Source: Alcanivorax sp. (GTDB lineage Bacteria; Pseudomonadota; Gammaproteobacteria; Pseudomonadales; Alcanivoracaceae). Taken from it: 62,718 nucleotides of DNA. A program made the translations under genes and the position numbers. How positions within the stretch are numbered: the stretch's first letter is position 1; each line of letters opens with the position of its first letter. Location of the stretch: positions 1 through 62,718 of the forward strand of contig NZ_JABURH010000070.1 in NCBI RefSeq assembly GCF_014762765.1, read 5' to 3'. A model generated the notes under the pieces. It saw only the letters and a list, made by a program, of their open reading frames with translations. It ran no database searches and had not been told where the DNA came from. Below are positions 51,299 to 61,551 of the stretch, one piece after another.

Positions 51299-53125
51299 TC
51301 ACTGCCCCCGCATAAACAGCCGATCCAGATCCTTCAGGCTCATCTGGGTCCAGGTGGGACGGCCATGGTTGCACTGGCCAGAACGCTCGGTGGCTTCCAT
51401 GTCGCGTAGCAGAGCATTCATTTCCGGGATGGTCAGCCGGCGGTTGGCACGCACACTGCCGTGGCAGGCCATGGTGGAGAGCAACTCATCCAGCTTCTGT
51501 TCAATTCGTTCGCTGCTTCCCTGGGCCAGCAGGTCAGACAATACATCGCGCACCATGGCCTCGCTGTCACTATCACGCAGCATGGCCGGCACTTCGCGTA
51601 CCACCAGAGTCTCCGGCCCGGCACGCTCCACCATAAAGCCCAGCCGGGAAAACACCTCCGGCTGCTGCTCGGCAAAGTCTGCTTCCCGGGAGGATACCGC
51701 CAGCGACACCGGCACCAGCAACGGCTGGCTGCGCACCTTGTCCTCGGACCAGCTCTGTTTCAGCCGCTCGTAGGTAATGCGCTCGTGGGCAGCGTGCATA
51801 TCCACCACCACCAACCCCTGCTGGTTTTCAGCGAGAATAAAGATGCCATGTAACTGCGCCACCGCATAACCCAGCGGCGGCACGGCTTCCTGGTCCGAGG
51901 CCGCCGGCATGGCTGGCGCTTCAGCCACACCGGAACGCACCAGCGCTCCGTAGGCGTCTGCCTGCCGCTGACCTTGGCCATAGCCGAATCCGTTGCCGGA
52001 CGGTGACGCATAAGAAGGCCGGCCTGCCGGGGCGGACAGGGACATGCTGGCCTGACTGGGCTCCATGGCCGGCATCACCGACTCCCCCTCGTCCACCACA
52101 TTGGCGGCCAATGACTGGCCCGGGCGCACCTCAGCAATGGCCCGGTGCAGGGAGCTATAAAGGAAGCCGTGCACCATGCGCTGCTCACGGAAACGCACCT
52201 CGTGCTTGGTGGGGTGCACATTCACATCCACCTGAGCCGGGTCCAGCTCCAGAAATAGCACATAGGCCGGATGGCGACCGTGATAGAGCACATCCGCATA
52301 GGCCTGACGGACCGCGTGACTGACTACCTTGTCGCGAATCACCCGGCCATTCACATAAAAGTATTGAAGATCCGCTTGGGAGCGGGAAAACGTGGGCAGC
52401 CCCATCCAGCCGTGCAGACGGATGCCATCGCGCTCCACATCCACCGGGATCGCCTGCTCCATGAAGCCCTTGCCGCACAGCTTCGCCACCCGCGCCGCGC
52501 GCAGGGTGTCATCCAGTCCTGCGGGCAACTGGTGGATCACCTTCTGGTTGTGGGTCAGACGGAAAGCGGTATTGAATTCACTGAGCGCGATACGCCGAAA
52601 CACTTCTTCCAGGTGATTGAATTCGGTCTTCTCAGTACGCAGGAAACGACGCCGGGCCGGAGTATTGAAGAACAGGTCGCGCATGGTCACGGTGGTGCCG
52701 CGCGGATGCCCGGCCGGGGTCACAGAGGGGGCCATGTCGCGCCCTTCCACCTGCACCTGCCAGCCTTCCGCTTCGCCCTCCACGTTGCTGGCCAGAGTCA
52801 GCCGCGATACCGAACTGATTGCGGCCAGGGCCTCGCCGCGAAACCCGAGAGTGCCGATAGCTTCCAGATCGTCGAGGCCACGGATCTTGCTGGTGGCATG
52901 ACGGGACAGGGCCAGGGGCAGATCGTCGCGGTCGATGCCGCTGCCGTTATCGCGCACCCGCACCAGCTTTACCCCACCCTGCTCCACATCCACGCTGATG
53001 GATTCCGAGCCGGCATCCAGGGCGTTCTCCAGCAGTTCTTTCAATACCGAGGCAGGACGTTCCACCACCTCACCGGCGGCGATCTGGTTGGCAAGGCGGG
53101 AATCAAGCAGTTGGATCTTTGTCAC
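51299..53125 (-). CDS. mutL: DNA mismatch repair protein MutL
   Basis: [37 protein letters not shown]...[16 protein letters not shown]. Confidence 0.97.
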   Translation of the reverse strand: MTKIQLLDSRLANQIAAGEVVERPASVLKELLENALDAGSESISVDVEQGGVKLVRVRDNGSGIDRDDLPLALSRHATSKIRGLDDLEAIGTLGFRGEALAAISSVSRLTLASNVEGEAEGWQVQVEGRDMAPSVTPAGHPRGTTVTMRDLFFNTPARRRFLRTEKTEFNHLEEVFRRIALSEFNTAFRLTHNQKVIHQLPAGLDDTLRAARVAKLCGKGFMEQAIPVDVERDGIRLHGWMGLPTFSRSQADLQYFYVNGRVIRDKVVSHAVRQAYADVLYHGRHPAYVLFLELDPAQVDVNVHPTKHEVRFREQRMVHGFLYSSLHRAIAEVRPGQSLAANVVDEGESVMPAMEPSQASMSLSAPAGRPSYASPSGNGFGYGQGQRQADAYGALVRSGVAEAPAMPAASDQEAVPPLGYAVAQLHGIFILAENQQGLVVVDMHAAHERITYERLKQSWSEDKVRSQPLLVPVSLAVSSREADFAEQQPEVFSRLGFMVERAGPETLVVREVPAMLRDSDSEAMVRDVLSDLLAQGSSERIEQKLDELLSTMACHGSVRANRRLTIPEMNALLRDMEATERSGQCNHGRPTWTQMSLKDLDRLFMRGQ

Positions 53126-53174
53126 GGGCGTCTCTGTTGGTGGGATTCATGGCTATTCGCCAATTAAGCGGCAT

Positions 53175-53256
53175 GTCATCCCGGGGCTATTCACTGCGCT
53201 CACCCCTTCGGGGCCAGACTTCGTCTGTTCTGCGCTGCGCTTGTGCCCGGGATGAC
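53175..53256. repeat. Intergenic inverted-repeat element (GTCATCCCGGG...CCCGGGATGAC)
   Basis: Perfect 11-bp terminal inverted repeats, 82 bp total, mutL/amidase gap. Confidence 0.75.
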
Positions 53257-53288
53257 GTTGGCATAGAGGATGCGCCCTCATAGCCCCT

Positions 53289-54641
53289 TCATGAACGAGG
53301 AATTTTTAATACCTGCCCAACCACAATGCGATCACCATTCAGGGCATTGGCACTGCGGATTGCCTGTTCGGATACGCTGTACTGACGGGCAATTTCCGAG
53401 AGTGTATCACCGGGCTGGATACGATACTGCTCGCCGTGCTCACGGCGCTGCGCCGCATACCAGCTATGCGGCGCCGGGTGACTGCGAAAATAGGCGTCCA
53501 CCCCGTTGACGATGGAACGGGCCAGCTTGCTCTGGTGGGCAGAGGAGCGCAGGTTGCGCTCCTCCCTGGGGTTGGAAATAAAACCGGTCTCCACCAGGAT
53601 CGATACCATTTCCGGCTCCTTGAGCACGGCAAACCCGGCCTGCTCCACCCGGTCCCGGTTGCCGTGCAGCTTGGTCACCTTGCCCATTTCCCCCAGCACC
53701 TGGCGCCCCAGGTAAAGGCTGCCGGCCATGGAGCCGTTCATGCGCAGATCCGCCAGCACGCTGAGCAGGGAGCTGTCGTCCTTTTCCTCTTCGTAGACCC
53801 CGGCCACCCGGTCTGATTCATTGGCAATCTTGGCCAGGTAGCGGGCCCGGGCACTGGTGGCTCCACTGCTGGACAGGGCGAACACGGAGGCACCGTTGGC
53901 GCGGGCATCCGTGAAGGCATCCGCGTGAATGGAAATAAACACATCCGCCCCGTGATCTTCACGGGCGATGCGACGACGCTCGGCGAGAGGCACATAATAA
54001 TCCCCGTCACGCACCATCACTGCACGCATGCCGGCCTGATCATTGACCTGCTTTTCCACCTTCTTGGCGATCTGCAATACCAGGGTTTTCTCGTAGACGC
54101 CGCTGGGCCCACGAGCACCCGGGTCTTCACCACCATGGCCGGCATCAATGGCAACTACCATCAACCGTGGCTCGCTGGGTGCTTCCTTTTTCTTTTCCGG
54201 TTCCGGACTGGTCTTGGCCGGACTCTGCAGTTCACTGTCAAACAGATCCACCACCAGACGCCAGCCATGGGGCTCAATAGGCTTGAGCAGGTTGGTGCGA
54301 GTGCGCACGCCGTCTTTCATGTCGAAGACCACACGGGTCTTGTCGCTGTGCTTGCCCACGCGAATGTTGGCGATAGGGCTGCTGGCGTAATCCAGGGTGT
54401 TGACGTCAAAGCCCAGGCTGGCATCCAGCAGATCCAGCACGATGCGGTCCGGATTGGCCAGCTTGTCGAGCTTGTGATCCACCGGCGCTGGCAGATCGAA
54501 GACGATACGGGTGTGGTCCGGCGCCCGGTGCAGGCGCACCGAATCAATGTTCGTCTGGGCAAACCCCTGACTGGCCCAGAATACACTGACCAGAAGGACA
54601 AACAGTGTCGTCAGGTTATTTTTATTGTCACGATGCGTCAT
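53289..54641 (-). CDS. N-acetylmuramoyl-L-alanine amidase with AMIN and LysM domains (AmiB/AmiC type)
   Basis: VVAIDAGHGGEDPGARGPSGVYEKTLVLQIAKKVEKQV...LVETGFISNPREERNLRSSAHQ...YRIQPGDTLSEIARQYSVSEQAI. Confidence 0.94.
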   Translation of the reverse strand: MTHRDNKNNLTTLFVLLVSVFWASQGFAQTNIDSVRLHRAPDHTRIVFDLPAPVDHKLDKLANPDRIVLDLLDASLGFDVNTLDYASSPIANIRVGKHSDKTRVVFDMKDGVRTRTNLLKPIEPHGWRLVVDLFDSELQSPAKTSPEPEKKKEAPSEPRLMVVAIDAGHGGEDPGARGPSGVYEKTLVLQIAKKVEKQVNDQAGMRAVMVRDGDYYVPLAERRRIAREDHGADVFISIHADAFTDARANGASVFALSSSGATSARARYLAKIANESDRVAGVYEEEKDDSSLLSVLADLRMNGSMAGSLYLGRQVLGEMGKVTKLHGNRDRVEQAGFAVLKEPEMVSILVETGFISNPREERNLRSSAHQSKLARSIVNGVDAYFRSHPAPHSWYAAQRREHGEQYRIQPGDTLSEIARQYSVSEQAIRSANALNGDRIVVGQVLKIPRS

Positions 54642-55077
54642 AGGCCCAATCCAGGGTCGCCTTTCTTCCACGGCCGTTAACGGCCAGTGTAATGGTCAAA
54701 TCCGGTGAAGGCACCACCCCGGCGCCCCGCTCCGGCCACTCCAGCAAGCACAGGCTGTCGGAGGAGAAATAATCACGTACGCCTATCAGCTCCAGTTCTT
54801 CCGGATCACCAAGACGATACAGGTCGAAGTGATAGATATGGACGCCGCCAAGCTCGTAGGGTTCCACAATCGTGTAAGTCGGGCTCTTTACCGCCCCCTG
54901 GTGGCCCAGGCCGCGCAGCAGACCGCGCACCAGAGTGGTCTTGCCGGCACCCAGATCCCCTTCCAGATAGACGCAGCCACCACCGGTAAGGCGCCGTGCC
55001 AAGCTGACTCCCAGCGCCAGGGTAGCGGCTTCATCGGGCAGCTCCACATGTTCAACAGTCATCCACGCTCTCGTCAT
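54628..55077 (-). CDS. tsaE: tRNA t6A biosynthesis ATPase TsaE
   Basis: YLEGDLGAGKTTLVRGLLRGLGHQGAVKSPTYTIVEPYE. Confidence 0.95.
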   Translation of the reverse strand: MTRAWMTVEHVELPDEAATLALGVSLARRLTGGGCVYLEGDLGAGKTTLVRGLLRGLGHQGAVKSPTYTIVEPYELGGVHIYHFDLYRLGDPEELELIGVRDYFSSDSLCLLEWPERGAGVVPSPDLTITLAVNGRGRKATLDWAYDAS

Positions 55078-56597
55078 CCAGCCAGACAGGTTTCATTCAG
55101 TTCGGCACGCAAATATGGCAACAGGTCCGTGGCCAGCATGCCTCGGGGGCCACGACGGGCCGCGCAGGCATCGGCAGCGCGAGCGTGAATCATGGCTCCC
55201 AGCCGGGTCGCATCATAGCTTGTCAGGCCCTGTGCGCGTAAGGCGGCTATCACACCGGTGAGCACATCGCCCATGCCCCCGGAAGCCATTCCAGGATTGC
55301 CGTCACGGATCAGGGCGCGCCCCTTCTCGCCCAGCACATCTTCGCCCTGAATCAGGGTTCCCAGGCCCTTCAGCAACACCGTGCCGCCATAGCGGGTCGC
55401 CAGACTTTCCAGAGCCGCAAAGCGATCCTGTTGAATATCCGCTGCAGATACGCCGAGCAGGCGCCCCGCCTCTCCCGGATGGGGGGTCAGCACCCAGTCG
55501 CCCTGACCAATGCCGTCATCGTCGGCCATCAGGGTCAGGGCATCCGCATCCACCACCAGCGGCTTGCCGCTTTCCAGAGCCAGCGCCAGCAGCGCACGCC
55601 CCCAGTCATCGCGGCCCAACCCAGGGCCAATGGCGATAACACTGGCCGCCGCCAGCAAGGACGCCGCCTCGCTGGCATTTTCCACTCCGCGAACCATTAT
55701 TTCCGGTTGGCGCATGAGCGCCACCGCCACATGATCCGGGCGGGTAATCAGGCTGACCTTGCCTGCCCCGCAGCGGGCGGCAGCCTGAGCGCTCATCACC
55801 GGCGCACCGGCAAAACCATGGTCTCCGCCGATGACCAACACATGGCCGTAGTGGCCCTTGTGGCCATCCGCCCGTCTCGGCGGCAGCAGTGCGTGCAGGT
55901 CAGCAGGCATGGGCACCCGGCAATCCGGCGGCACCTGGCTATAGACATCCCGGTCCACCTGCAAATCGAAGAAACACAGCTCACCGCTATGCACCGGACC
56001 CTCACCGGTCAGCAGCCCCCGCTTGAGACCGATAAAGCTACAGGTCAGCTCTGCTGACAATACGGCCCCCAGCGGCATGCCGGTATCCGCGCCCAGGCCG
56101 GAGGGAATATCCAGCGCCAGCCGGGGGACCGGCATTGCATCCAGGGCCGCGAGCAGAGCCGCCATTTCATCACGCAGCGCACCATTGAGACCGGTACCCA
56201 GCAAACCATCGACCAGCAGGTCCACTCCTTCGGGCAGATGGTCCAGTGTCAGGGGGATCATGGGGATACCGGCATCACGACAACGTTCTGCCATGGTCAG
56301 GGCATCGCCTTTCAGCGCTTCCGGCGGCGTGGTGAAATGGATTTGCGGCGCCAGCCCTGCCGCGTGAGCCAGGCGCGCCACCACATAGCCATCGCCACCG
56401 TTGTTGCCACCACCACAAAGCACGGCGATCCGGCGGGCTTCCGGCCAGCGCCCACACAACGCATCGAAGGCCGCCTGACCCGCCCGGGTCATCAGCTCGG
56501 CACCCGGCGTGCCGGCAGCAATCGCCAGCCGATCCAGTTCACGGGTCTGGGCAGCGGTATAGAGAGCCTTCGGCAGTGTCGTCATGTTACCCTTCAT
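55074..56597 (-). CDS. nnr: Bifunctional NAD(P)HX epimerase/dehydratase
   Basis: ALYTAAQTRELDRLAIAAGTPGAELMTRAG...LCGGGNNGGDGYVVARLA...NPGMASGGMGDVLTGVIAALRAQG. Confidence 0.95.
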   Translation of the reverse strand: MKGNMTTLPKALYTAAQTRELDRLAIAAGTPGAELMTRAGQAAFDALCGRWPEARRIAVLCGGGNNGGDGYVVARLAHAAGLAPQIHFTTPPEALKGDALTMAERCRDAGIPMIPLTLDHLPEGVDLLVDGLLGTGLNGALRDEMAALLAALDAMPVPRLALDIPSGLGADTGMPLGAVLSAELTCSFIGLKRGLLTGEGPVHSGELCFFDLQVDRDVYSQVPPDCRVPMPADLHALLPPRRADGHKGHYGHVLVIGGDHGFAGAPVMSAQAAARCGAGKVSLITRPDHVAVALMRQPEIMVRGVENASEAASLLAAASVIAIGPGLGRDDWGRALLALALESGKPLVVDADALTLMADDDGIGQGDWVLTPHPGEAGRLLGVSAADIQQDRFAALESLATRYGGTVLLKGLGTLIQGEDVLGEKGRALIRDGNPGMASGGMGDVLTGVIAALRAQGLTSYDATRLGAMIHARAADACAARRGPRGMLATDLLPYLRAELNETCLAG

Positions 56598-56630
56598 CGT
56601 TCATTTCCCGGCATTATATCCCTTCAAACC

Positions 56631-57680
56631 ATGGACCTGCAGGCACTGAAAGAAAAGATCCAGCTCTGGGGGCGCGAGCTCGGCTTCCAGCAGATCGGCA
56701 TTGCCGATACGGATCTGCGCGCCGCCGAGGCAGACCTGAAGGCCTGGCTGGAAAAAGGTTATCAGGGCCAGATGGAGTGGATGGCTGCCCACGGTAACAA
56801 ACGCTATCGCCCGGAAGAACTGGAACCGGGCACCCTGCGGGTAATCTCAGCACGGATGGACTATCTGCCGCCGGATACTCAACCGGTAAAGATGCTGCAG
56901 CAGAAGGACAAGGCCTATGTGTCCCGCTACGCCCTGGGCCGCGATTACCACAAGCTGATCCGCAAGCGCCTGGCCACCCTGGCCGCCCGCATCCGCGAGG
57001 AGGTGACCGACAGCCAGCTGGCCCGGGCCTTTGTAGACAGTGCGCCGGTGATGGAGAAGCCCCTGGCTGCCAAGGCCGGGCTGGGCTGGCAGGGCAAGCA
57101 CACTCTGGTACTGAACCGGGAAGCGGGAAGCTGGTTCTTTTTAGGCGAAATCTATACGGATATTCCGCTGCCGTTAGACCAGCCCGGCGAAGACCATTGC
57201 GGCAAGTGCCGGGCCTGCATCACCGTCTGCCCCACCGATGCCATCGTTGCACCTTACGAGCTGGATGCCCGACGCTGCATTTCCTACCTGACCATTGAGC
57301 ATGAAGGCAGCATCCCCGAAGACCTGCGCGAAGGCATCGGCAACCGCATTTTCGGCTGCGACGACTGCCAGCTCATGTGCCCGTGGAACCGCTTTGCCCA
57401 GCACACCGGGGAGGGGGATTTTCATCCCCGTCACGGGCTCGACGACAGCGATCTGGTGACGCTGTTTTCCTGGAGCGAGGAAGAATTTCTGGAGCGCACC
57501 GCAGGCAGCGCCATTCGCCGAGCCGGGTATCGCAAGTGGTTGAGGAATATTGCCGTGGCGCTGGGCAATGCGCCGGGTTCAGAAGAGATTATGCAGGCGC
57601 TAAGGGACAGGCAGGACTTTCCGGACGAAACAGTGCAGGAGCATGTGCAGTGGGCACTGGAGCGGCACACCCAAACCTGA
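56631..57680 (+). CDS. queG: Epoxyqueuosine reductase
   Basis: RYALGRDYHKLIRKRLATLAARI...CGKCRACITVCPTDAIVAPYELDARRCISYLTIEHEGSIPE...FGCDDCQLMCPWN. Confidence 0.96.
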   Translation: MDLQALKEKIQLWGRELGFQQIGIADTDLRAAEADLKAWLEKGYQGQMEWMAAHGNKRYRPEELEPGTLRVISARMDYLPPDTQPVKMLQQKDKAYVSRYALGRDYHKLIRKRLATLAARIREEVTDSQLARAFVDSAPVMEKPLAAKAGLGWQGKHTLVLNREAGSWFFLGEIYTDIPLPLDQPGEDHCGKCRACITVCPTDAIVAPYELDARRCISYLTIEHEGSIPEDLREGIGNRIFGCDDCQLMCPWNRFAQHTGEGDFHPRHGLDDSDLVTLFSWSEEEFLERTAGSAIRRAGYRKWLRNIAVALGNAPGSEEIMQALRDRQDFPDETVQEHVQWALERHTQT

Positions 57681-57686
57681 CACCCC

Positions 57687-57874
57687 GCTGTAGGCACGTC
57701 ACTGGCGGTGCGATAGCCTAACCTCTGAAAAGACTGATTTACCACAGAGAGCACAGAGAGCACAGAGATCACTGAGGAAAAAGCTGTTTTTTCTCAGTGT
57801 GCTCTGCGCCCTCTGTGGTTAAAAATGCTTTTGACCCAGCCTGGCTATCGCGCCGCAAGCGACGCTCCTACGAC
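57687..57874. repeat. Composite repeat: REP-like outer pair enclosing ACCACAGAG-type element
   Basis: Outer GCTGTAGGCACGTCACTGGCGGTGCGATAGCC / GGCTATCGCGCCGCAAGCGACGCTCCTACG; inner iterated-end element 57741-57819. Confidence 0.7.
57741..57819. repeat. Iterated-end inverted repeat (CACAGAGNG units)
   Basis: ACCACAGAGAGCACAGAGAGCACAGAGATCACTGAGGAAAAA ... TTTTTTCTCAGTGTGCTCTGCGCCCTCTGTGGT. Confidence 0.8.
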
Positions 57875-57883
57875 GGAGCATTT

Positions 57884-58429
57884 TCAAACGTCGATAAAAT
57901 GCTCGCGGTAGTACTGTAGCTCGGCAATGGATTCGCGAATGTCGTCCAGCGCCAGATGCTTGTTGTCCTTCTTGAAGCCCGGCAGGATCTCCGGCTTCCA
58001 GCGACGCGCCAGTTCTTTCAAGGTCGACACATCCAGGTTTCGGTAGTGAAAGAAGGCCTCCAGTTCTGGCATATAGTTGGCCAGAAAGCGGCGATCCTGG
58101 CAGATACTGTTGCCGCACATGGGGGACATGCCCGCCTCCACATGCTCCTTGAGGAAATCCAGGGTCTGAGCCTGGGCCTGCATCTCGCTGATGCGGCTTT
58201 CCTTCACCCGCGCCACCAGCCCGGAGTTGTTGTGGTGTTCGGTATTCCACTCGTCCATGCCCTCCAGCAGGGCATCACTCTGATGCACCGCCAGCACCGG
58301 CCCTTCAGCCAGCACATTCAGCTGGGCATCCGTGACAATGGTGGCAATTTCGATGATGCGATCGTTTTCCGGGCTCAGGCCGGTCATTTCCAGATCGATC
58401 CAGATCAGATTGTTGCGCTTGTCAGTCAT
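57884..58429 (-). CDS. orn: Oligoribonuclease
   Basis: [45 protein letters not shown]. Confidence 0.97.
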   Translation of the reverse strand: MTDKRNNLIWIDLEMTGLSPENDRIIEIATIVTDAQLNVLAEGPVLAVHQSDALLEGMDEWNTEHHNNSGLVARVKESRISEMQAQAQTLDFLKEHVEAGMSPMCGNSICQDRRFLANYMPELEAFFHYRNLDVSTLKELARRWKPEILPGFKKDNKHLALDDIRESIAELQYYREHFIDV

Positions 58430-58496
58430 GGGGATTCCGTATCATGGCTTTATACCGGCATGGTAGCATGCAGCCACCAATCAATCGGAATACCTC

Positions 58497-59528
58497 GTGG
58501 CAAAACGCAAGCTCAACCGGCGCCAGCGCTGGCGCATTGAAAAAATCCAGGCAGAGAAACGCCAGCGGGCACAGCGCCGCAACGCGGAGCTGGAGACCCT
58601 GGTGGCGGACGACCTGGGCGATGAACAGACCGGCACCATCACCGCCCATTTCGGCCAGCAGGTGGGCGTGGAAAGCGCGGATGGCGAATCCATGCGCTGC
58701 CACTTCCGCGCCACCCTGGAGCAGCTGGTGGTGGGCGACCGGGTGATCTGGCAGCCGCCGAAAAGCGAAGGGCTGGGGGTGGTGGTAGCCATCGAACCAC
58801 GGCAGACGGTACTGAAACGGCCGGACATGTACGGCAACCTGAAACCGGTGGCCGCCAATGTGGAACAGATGTTGGTGGTGTTCGCGCCCTTGCCCACTCC
58901 CTCCAGCGCCCTGCTGGACCGCTATCTGGTAGCGGCGGAGCTGTCCGAGATTCCCGCTACCCTGGTGCTCAACAAGGCAGATCTGATCGATGAGGAAGTG
59001 CGGCCCTTCATCGACGAGCTGAAAGCCCTGTACCAGCGACTGGATTATCCGGTACTGGAAGTGAGCGCCCACGACAGCCAGGGCCTGGCCCCGCTGCAGG
59101 AAGCCCTGATCGGAAAGACCAGCGTGTTTGTGGGGCAATCCGGGGTGGGCAAATCCTCCCTGGTGAATGCGGTGCTGCCGGAAGCCGATCTGCAGGTGGG
59201 TGACCTGTCCGCCAGCTCGGGACTTGGCCAGCACACCACCGTCACCGCCCGGCTGTTCCACCTGCCCACCGGCGGTGAGCTGATCGATTCCCCGGGTATC
59301 CGCGAATTCGGCCTCTGGCATATCAGCGAAGATGAGCTGCTGCATGGCTACCGGGAGCTGTCCGCCCTAGCCGGCCACTGCAAATTCCGCAACTGCTCCC
59401 ACCGCAATGAACCCGGCTGCGCCCTGATCATGGCGGCAGAAAGTGGCGAGATCAGCGAGGAACGGCTGGCCAACTTCTACCAGATCGCCGATACGCTGGA
59501 TGAGGATGGGCGGGAGAGATACTCCTGA
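58497..59528 (+). CDS. rsgA: Ribosome small subunit-dependent GTPase
   Basis: VFVGQSGVGKSSLVNAVLPEADLQVGDLSASSGLGQHTTVTARLF circularly permuted GTPase; Cys/His zinc region. Confidence 0.96.
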   Translation: MAKRKLNRRQRWRIEKIQAEKRQRAQRRNAELETLVADDLGDEQTGTITAHFGQQVGVESADGESMRCHFRATLEQLVVGDRVIWQPPKSEGLGVVVAIEPRQTVLKRPDMYGNLKPVAANVEQMLVVFAPLPTPSSALLDRYLVAAELSEIPATLVLNKADLIDEEVRPFIDELKALYQRLDYPVLEVSAHDSQGLAPLQEALIGKTSVFVGQSGVGKSSLVNAVLPEADLQVGDLSASSGLGQHTTVTARLFHLPTGGELIDSPGIREFGLWHISEDELLHGYRELSALAGHCKFRNCSHRNEPGCALIMAAESGEISEERLANFYQIADTLDEDGRERYS

Positions 59529-59529
59529 C

Positions 59530-59624
59530 GGCAATGGATAATTGATAGTTGATAATTGATAATGGGGTTCGCTAACGGGCAGAGTCTCTCGTTATCCATT
59601 TTCAATTATCCATTATCAATTGCC
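59530..59624. repeat. Short TTGATAATTGATA-type iterated-end element
   Basis: Left GGCAATGGATAATTGATAGTTGATAATTGATAATGG; right GTTATCCATTTTCAATTATCCATTATCAATTGCC. Confidence 0.75.
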
Positions 59625-59628
59625 TTTT

Positions 59629-60444
59629 ATGCTTCCTCTGCTGCTCGAACCTGCCGACCTCGCCAAGCACCTGGGCGATGAAAAGCTGCTCATTCTCGAC
59701 CTGAGCAAGCCCACCATTTATGTTCAGGCCCATGTGCCCGGGGCTATCCATCTGGATTTCAGACGCCTGCAGACTGGCGCCCAGCCAGCACCGGGAATGC
59801 TGCCTGATGACGACACCCTCGGCGACCTGTTTTCCGGGTTGGGGCTGACCCCTGATACCCATGTGATCGCCTATGACGACGAAGGCGGCGGCTGGGCCGG
59901 GCGACTGCTGTGGACGCTGGATGCTATTGGCCACAAGCACTACAGCTATCTGAACGGCGGCATTCATGCCTGGCTGGCAGAGGGGCACCCCACCAGCAGC
60001 GAATCCACAGAACCCACACCCAGTGACTATGAAGTGGGCGAGCATGATCCGTTAACCGAGGTGAGCCTGGATTACCTGCTGGCCCATTATCAGGACCCGG
60101 CGGTGGCGATCTGGGATTCGCGCTCGGAAGAGGAGTTCTCCGGGGTACGCGCCTTTGCCCAGAAAGCCGGCCATATTCCCGGCGCCATTCACTATGAATG
60201 GACCGAACCCATGGACAAGCAGAACAACCTGCGCCTGCGTCCGCTGGATGAGATCCGCGCCGAGCTGGAAGCCCGCGGCATCACCCCCGACAAGGAAGTG
60301 ATCTGCCATTGCCAGACCCACCATCGCTCCAGCTTTTCCTGGCTGGTGGGCAAGATCCTCGGCTACCCCACCTTGCGTGGCTATGCCGGGTCCTGGGCAG
60401 AATGGGGCAACCACCCCGATACCCCGGCGGAAAAATCCGAATAA
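59629..60444 (+). CDS. Sulfurtransferase (tandem rhodanese domains)
   Basis: VPGAIHLDF...VIAYDDEGGGWAGRLLWTLDAIGH...VAIWDSRSEEEFSGV...VICHCQTHHRSS. Confidence 0.88.
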   Translation: MLPLLLEPADLAKHLGDEKLLILDLSKPTIYVQAHVPGAIHLDFRRLQTGAQPAPGMLPDDDTLGDLFSGLGLTPDTHVIAYDDEGGGWAGRLLWTLDAIGHKHYSYLNGGIHAWLAEGHPTSSESTEPTPSDYEVGEHDPLTEVSLDYLLAHYQDPAVAIWDSRSEEEFSGVRAFAQKAGHIPGAIHYEWTEPMDKQNNLRLRPLDEIRAELEARGITPDKEVICHCQTHHRSSFSWLVGKILGYPTLRGYAGSWAEWGNHPDTPAEKSE

Positions 60445-60463
60445 CCCACGTTAAGGACATCTC

Positions 60464-61342
60464 TTGAACAACTGGCGAGACAAGCTCTTCGTTACCCTGC
60501 AATACCTGATTCCCCAGCATGGCCTGTCCCGGCTGGTGGGCATACTGGCGCGTAGCGAAGTGCCGTGGATCAAGACCACCTTCATCAACCTCTTCATGAA
60601 GCGCTTTGGCATCGACCTGTCGGAAGCCCAGATCGAGGACCCGGACCAGTTCGAGACTTTCAACGCCTTCTTTACCCGGGCACTGAAAGCGGACGCCCGC
60701 CCACTGGAAGCAGCGGAAGACGCCGACATCGCCTGCCCGGCGGACGGAGCGGTGAGCCAGCTGGGTGCTATCCGCGCCAATCAGGTGTTCCAGGCCAAGG
60801 GCCACGACTATTCCCTGTACGACCTGCTCGGCGGCGACAGCGCCCTGGCCAGCGAATTCACCAATGGCCAGTTCGCCACCATCTATCTGTCTCCCCGGGA
60901 CTACCACCGTGTGCATATGCCGGTGACCGGCACCCTGCGCGAAACCCGCTACGTGCCCGGCGACCTGTTTTCCGTTAACGAAGCCACCGCCAATGGCGTG
61001 CCCAATCTGTTCGCCCGCAACGAGCGGCTGGTGTGCATCTTTGACACCGAGCGCGGCCCGGCGGCGGTGATTCTGGTAGGTGCCATGATCGTGGCGGGCA
61101 TCGAAACCGTATTCAGCGGTCAGGTCACGCCCCTGCCCAAACAGGTGGTGACCACCGACTACCAGCGCACCGCCCCCATTACCCTGGAAAAAGGCGACGA
61201 ACTGGGCCGCTTCCTGCTCGGTTCCACCGTGGTATTGCTGTTCCCGGAAGGTAAGGCCCGCTTCGAGTCGGACCTGAAAGCCGGCAGTCTGGTCAGGGTG
61301 AAAGGCAAGCTGGGACAATACAACCAAGACAACCCGGCCTGA
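60464..61342 (+). CDS. psd: Phosphatidylserine decarboxylase proenzyme
   Basis: [11 protein letters not shown]...[31 protein letters not shown]...[14 protein letters not shown] (GST processing site). Confidence 0.96.
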   Translation: MNNWRDKLFVTLQYLIPQHGLSRLVGILARSEVPWIKTTFINLFMKRFGIDLSEAQIEDPDQFETFNAFFTRALKADARPLEAAEDADIACPADGAVSQLGAIRANQVFQAKGHDYSLYDLLGGDSALASEFTNGQFATIYLSPRDYHRVHMPVTGTLRETRYVPGDLFSVNEATANGVPNLFARNERLVCIFDTERGPAAVILVGAMIVAGIETVFSGQVTPLPKQVVTTDYQRTAPITLEKGDELGRFLLGSTVVLLFPEGKARFESDLKAGSLVRVKGKLGQYNQDNPA

Positions 61343-61551
61343 TTGGGCGCGGCGGGCCGATACCGTCGGCCCGTTTCTGCCCTCGGGCAGGAACATTTTC
61401 CTCTCTGTCGTCTACCTCATCTCCCCCGATCATTCAATGACCCGGATTGACCGGGTGTCCCGCCTGACATCAGGCCCGGTCCGCAAAGCAACTGCAGATT
61501 GGCGCATCTTCCCTACAATGGCCGCCCAATGAATTCATCGCCGGTGGAACC

